Shown in pieces: positions 59,481 through 64,000 of a DNA stretch of 64,000 bases. Numbering within the stretch: position 1 is the first letter of the stretch; the number at the start of each line of letters is the position of its first letter. The notes under the pieces are model-generated. The model did no database searches. It saw only the letters and a list, made by a program, of their open reading frames with translations, and was not told the origin of the DNA. This DNA is from Cinnamomum chago. Taxonomy: Eukaryota > Streptophyta > Magnoliopsida > Laurales > Lauraceae. The translations under genes were made by a program, and so were the position numbers. The stretch is from contig CP142457.1 in assembly GCA_038049695.1 (NCBI GenBank), forward strand, positions 61,190,501-61,254,500, in the 5' to 3' direction.

Positions 59481-60286
59481 TGATTGGTAGATAATTGATA
59501 AATTAGGATTATATTACACGCACTGAAACAAGGTGTGGACCTCATTCTGTCTCCCTTGAGACCACTAATTATCATGATTTGAAGTGGAAACTGCAAGGTC
59601 TTGTCACACTACTGGCTCAAAACCAACTTCATTGAATGATTGTAGATAGGAGTGCCTCATATTTAGGGCTGCGTTTGTGTATGATGGTGGGGGGAGCTGA
59701 CTTGAATATCACTTTGTCGGATCCCACTGAAACCTCATGCATCCGGGCAGCCCACAAACATTCATCTGTTTTTCACAGCAAGAACTTGGAGTCAAGACAA
59801 CTGATTAAGATGGGTAGGTGATCTGTCCACCATCGTGGGCATGCATTGAGTAATGGCTTGTGGATAACAGAAAGAAGGACGAGTGCTAGCTTGAGGTAAG
59901 GTTTGATTGAAGATGTAAATGACACTTCAAGAGTGAGAACCTGTGCTCGATCGAGTTCAGGCAAAAGTAGTCAAAGCTCGACTAACCGAGTTTGAGTTGG
60001 TCTTGATCTCACTTTTAGTAGTCTAATTATGTTTAGCTCTTGAAAATAAGATTGGGCCAAGTCAAGCTGAGCTCTGCTTAATTGTTTTTTTTTTTTTTGG
60101 AATAGATGGATGTATACATCATATGAAACACTATGGGCCTATTCATTTGGATTGAAATACATTGGAGTTTATGGCTAAATGAACTCTACAAAGTATCTTC
60201 ATTTTTAACCTCTTTTGACATAAAATATATGTATTCAAATATTCCAATGCATTCTATAGAAACAAATAGGCTCTAAGCATGCCAAC
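59481..60286. other. Intergenic, nothing recognised
   Basis: No gene or repeat identified apart from short T-runs. Confidence 0.4.
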
Positions 60287-60345
60287 ACACTCATGGTTAG
60301 AGTATTGTTAGCATGCTAGTATCACATATGTTTGATCTCTCGGTC
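60287..60345 (+). mobile_element. Possible tRNA-derived SINE head
   Basis: ACACTCATGGTTAGAGTA resembles a D-arm/A-box, and GTTTGATCTC about 45 nt later resembles a B-box. Both are decayed; ends are not defined. Confidence 0.3.
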
Positions 60346-60372
60346 TCCAAGTTGAAAGTATCACTCACCATA

Positions 60373-60468
60373 AGAAAGGGCACAACAATAGTTTTATGGT
60401 GATGGTGAGGGCGAGGGCCCGACCATAATTATTACCGATTAGGAGCGAGGGTGGACGTTGACCTCAAC

Positions 60469-60469
<1 letters not shown>
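60373..60469 (-). mobile_element. TRIM LTR fragment
   Basis: On minus it starts TGTTGAGGTCAACG at 60469 and follows the first 95 or so bases of the 146-bp TRIM LTR seen at 11975-12120, then is lost. A (TA)n run lies immediately to its right. Confidence 0.6.
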
Positions 60470-60499
<30 letters not shown>

Positions 60500-63400
60500 A
60501 CGCAGAATTAAATATTATGTGCCTCGTCTGAGGTCAACAATAAGCTGAGCCGAGGAGAGACAGGCATGCTCTAGGTCAAGCTCGGCTTGAACAGGTTACA
60601 ACTTACGATCTGACTTGGCTCATTGACATCCATCCCACGCTATCATATCATGAGTTGCTTTCATTTTTTTTTCCTCTCACACACATGATACTTAACTTTA
60701 AGTATTCAATCGCTGGGCCCTTCCATGTGATTCTCTGAAAGAGAGAAGTCCCGCGTGTTTTTCTTCATTTGGATCTAACAAAGTCTCGTTTTCAATTAAG
60801 CCCAAAGACCTTTGTTAATTTTAGGATCACTACTTGTGAGATAGATTTTGAACTTACTACATTAACCTACTTTTTGCCAAAACCTAATGAGCCCCCCATT
60901 TTTTTTTTTTTTTTCCTTCAGTAACCACTCTGCTCTCTGCAGAAGAGGGGACTACCGGGGCAATTGGAAATGTTGATAGGCCTCTAATTACTTAAAGGAG
61001 CTGTCTCAGATTTTTTTTTTTTTTTTGGCTATGTATGGAACCCATTTCAGGCTAGATTGATCATGAGGTTTGGGTTTGGGCCTAAGCTTCCACTGTCATG
61101 CACCCAATAATGGACAGATAAAGGGAAAAATGGAAAGGCTCAGCCTACCCTAAGCAGCACAACTTTTGTAGGGTGTCACATGGCACGGTCCAGACAGAAT
61201 TAGGAGATTTTAGGTGCTCTGGAAACCTCTTGTCTTGTCGGTGCAATAGAGAGTAACTCTGTCAACTAACAACGAACAAGTTTTAATTGGTACCCATCGC
61301 TGATCCTGACGGGTTTGAGAGACTCATCATACAGCACCAGGTGTGGACATGACATGGATGCAATTGTACCTAGAAAATGAGGCAGTTCACACCCTAGTCC
61401 TTCCAATTCTTCTCTCCCACAATTACTGGGATGAACTGAGGCAGGTTGCACGGCCAGTTCCTAACTTCAAATTTAATGTCTGTTTAGCAGCAGAATGTTC
61501 CTCTTCTTTTGAATGGTTTAGGCAATGAAATTTTTTTGAAAGAGTGGGTTTCAGGGCTCAAGCCTTCAGGTTTACTTGAAATCAATTAACTTTTTTTTTC
61601 CCTCGCTACATTGAGGACTTGAAGGCGATGGATTTCCTTCGCTACAGTGATGGTGATGATATATTCAGAAAGGAAATCCATCTTCTGGGCGGCCTCGCAA
61701 ACCAAATTTTGATGTCACTTCTGGTCTACCAGTACTAAGGGAGGCACTGTCAGAGACCATTGTGGAGTTCACATTGAGCTCGGGCTGAGTGCTCTTTGGT
61801 TATGCTGAACAGGTCATTGCAACTTCCCTGCTCATGCTAAGCTACTAGTGCTTCTCAAAGGTCATTTAAGCCAAAAAGAAAAACTAATGCTTCCCAAAGA
61901 ACGTATGGGTCATGACTAAATCCCAGTTCTCCCTTGCCATTAATTACACTGTAGGCCCTTTGTTTCAAGTAATTGAATTCTTAAGAATGTATTTTTAGAA
62001 GTGGTCAAAATAGAAGAAACAAAGGTGAAGATCCAAATTGACCATCAAAATAATCTCCCTTATTAATGAAAAACGAATCCAAGGGGAGACGGGAAATGAA
62101 TACCTACGCATCACCCAAGTAATTTTAAATCATAGGAAAGTGATCAGGATCCCATATGCATTTTGTTCACACCTCATCTCTTGGATATTCCCATTTGGAA
62201 TCCATTTTAGCATGAAGTCCTAGGAACTCAATTCCCATGCAAACAAACGTATGGGGTCCATAACATGCATTGGGAAGTAACTAAATAATGGGAAGATTTT
62301 CATCAATGTCTTGACCGCAATCCTTGACTGGAAGTTCTCTGTCCAAAATAATTTGACTGGGTAGCAAATGCTCTGCCTTTCCTGCATCCACCACAACCAC
62401 TGGTCTTCCCAAGTGAATTTATAATCTATATTCACCTGCTGATAGAGGAAGAGGCATCATAGAGATCTAGGTAAAGGAGGTTTTTGGTCTTCAGGGAAAA
62501 CTATTGTGCGGTCCATGTGAAGTTGGTGAGTGAGGCACCTCTCTTCCACAAACAACCAGGGATCAATCCCTGCCTATAGATGTAATGGTGAGGGATTTGT
62601 CAGTCTGTGAGTGGGTGCGAGTAAGGGAAAAAAAGCAGCAGCATTTTGTATCTGTTCCGGCTTGACTGGTTATTTCTTAAGCCTGCAAGGCTAGCTCCCC
62701 GTAATACACATTTCTAGGGTATATAGTGTATCCTCAGGCCCAGTCGGAAAACGGGGAAAATGTACAGTTTTGTTGAATGCTAGTAATGTAGGCCTAATCA
62801 ATTATCACTGTAAATATAATATTGGCACTAATGTTTCTCAAAAAAAAAAAAAGATATATCCTAATTCCCAAACAATAGTCACAAGCCAAATTTTACCAGG
62901 GGAATTCCCCTGCGCACTTTCACAGAGAGACAGCAAGATGCTCAATCTCTTGTTTAATCAGCAACACAAAAAAGTAGACCACCTTGTGTAATCGAAGATT
63001 AATACTTGGAGAGGTCATCATGGAACAAGACTGACTTGACATCTCCCTTTTTAGGAAGATGATTCTCACTATACAGTTGTTCCAAATGGATTATTAATGT
63101 ATATCATCCATATTTGCAACAGTAAAATCAGATAATCCTCCCATGGGGAAGATTTCTTTAGTACTCATCACATGAACCACTTGGATCAAAAGAAACTGGG
63201 TGGGCCCCACATAAAGAGGTTTTTGTATCCACAAGAATGGTATGCTGGAATATAATTTACTCCCTCCAACTGAATCATATTACATAAATGCATAAGCAAT
63301 TAGTCAAACTACTCAAAATGTAATTCAGTTAAAAGTTCTTGTCCGCTAACTTTAACCTCTCCAATCAGATTAAGCCAATCATGGTTCCACTCCTTCCATC

Positions 63401-63552
63401 TCACTAGTGTTCCTGAATAGTTCATCAAGTTAGAGTTTGATACGATAATAATCTTGAATGCTAATTGCAGATCAAGAAAATAAAAAAATAATAATAAAAG
63501 GAAGGAAAAATGATGCCTATAATAAGAATTTGTTGCACTCGATATACTAACT
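60470..63552. other. Intergenic or 3' part of the DTD gene, nothing further recognised
   Basis: Contains a (TA)n run at 60473-60499 and T-runs near 60902 and 61011. The last exon or 3' UTR of the DTD gene may lie in the right part but could not be identified. Confidence 0.35.
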
Positions 63553-63764
63553 TGGATGGTTGTGATGAATCAAGCTGCATTGTGACAGGGCCGTCATTTA
63601 CCAAATGAACCTTCATTCAATCACAAAAAGACAAAGTTTAGACCTTGTTGCTAGCAGCGGAAGAAAAGAAGAAAATCACCATGCTGTGCACACTATTAGA
63701 CTGAAAGAAATTACTGAGAAATGATATAAACATGTTACCTTCATCATTGCACCAAATACACCAT
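63553..63764 (-). CDS. D-aminoacyl-tRNA deacylase (DTD), two 3'-side exons, partial
   Basis: Exon 63739-63764 (26 nt) and exon 63553-63610 join, with GT-AG borders and consistent phase, to read DGVFGAMMK then VHLVNDGPVTMQLDSSQPSK. The segment FGAMMKV...NDGPVT matches the conserved C-terminal part of DTD, including the (N)GPVT active-site motif. DTD removes D-amino acids wrongly attached to tRNA, in the cytosol or organelles. The 5' exons lie beyond the right edge. After SQPSK the gene either splices again or reads on to TAG at 63461-63463, so the left end is uncertain. Recognition is by motif only. Confidence 0.7.
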
Positions 63765-63766
63765 CT

Positions 63767-64000
63767 GTATGAAACCGGTAATGAGAGTTAGAACTAACAC
63801 TAACAATACATAGAGAGTTGGGATAAGAATTTGATGATGACGACGGTGAACTAATAGTAATAAAGCCATGATTTGAGAAATGTAGGCAGACAATGCTGAT
63901 TGCTGATAAACTAGCTTATGAATTTGCACTCATGGACTGCTAAAATTAGATGATAGAGAACACATATGGGAGGCGATGCTGCACAGAGATGCACCCAACT
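63767..64000 (-). other. Intron of the DTD gene running off the window
   Basis: Sequence right of the acceptor TTTCATACAG (ending at 63765). No further exon is recognised before the window edge. Confidence 0.5.

Overview
This is a window of an angiosperm nuclear genome. The evidence is plant-type AP2/ERF transcription factors, a plant GDSL esterase/lipase split by GT-AG introns, and typical plant retrotransposon lineages (Del/Tekay, Tat, Copia, L1-type LINE, TRIM, SINE). I cannot name the species. Well over half of the 64 kb is transposable-element sequence. Four host gene models stand out: two ERF genes, one complete GDSL gene, and the 3' part of a D-aminoacyl-tRNA deacylase (DTD) gene at the right edge.

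Layout, left half. Positions 1-10849 hold a very young Ty3/gypsy Del/Tekay chromovirus on the minus strand: 2751-bp LTRs at 532-3282 and 8099-10849, with an open gag-pol frame between. Left of the left LTR the sequence starts into gag again, so copies sit in tandem sharing an LTR. A TRIM element (11849-12120) and a Copia-type LTR (12883-13080) follow. A broken 6.2-kb L1-type LINE on the minus strand lies at 14089-20257, with candidate 14-bp target-site duplications (TSDs). The 20.3-24.7 kb interval holds a tRNA-derived SINE, a 53-bp tandem duplication and a foldback element.

Middle. Two group-IX-like ERF genes face each other (24738-25283 on plus, 29352-30593 on minus). Between them is a solo LTR (27216-28030) related to the next large element. 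The minus-strand ERF appears to have an unobvious first exon (30338-30593) that joins in frame to the AP2 exon. An 11.1-kb Tat-lineage Ty3/gypsy element follows at 32486-43621. Its gag-pol frame (minus) carries one nonsense codon in integrase. It also has a 49-bp tandem array and a convergent antisense gene (33902-36146, plus) with its own TATA box and two predicted introns. This antisense gene is the most system-like feature in the window.

Right half. The GDSL gene (45041-52394, minus, five exons, 354 aa) is intact, but its introns are swollen. Intron 3-4 carries one hAT-type miniature transposon nested in a second copy in opposite orientation. The preceding intron carries an 890-bp foldback repeat. 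A Harbinger-like element sits just upstream of its promoter. Beyond are a Copia RT remnant plus LTR, a short SINE tail with a 16-bp TSD, another hAT-type element (58428-59281), a TRIM LTR fragment, and two DTD exons at 63553-63764.

The host genes show no operon-like relationship. The ERFs would be nuclear regulators, the GDSL enzyme a secreted hydrolase, and DTD a translation-quality enzyme. All coordinates, splice sites and alignments were read by eye, without database searches.
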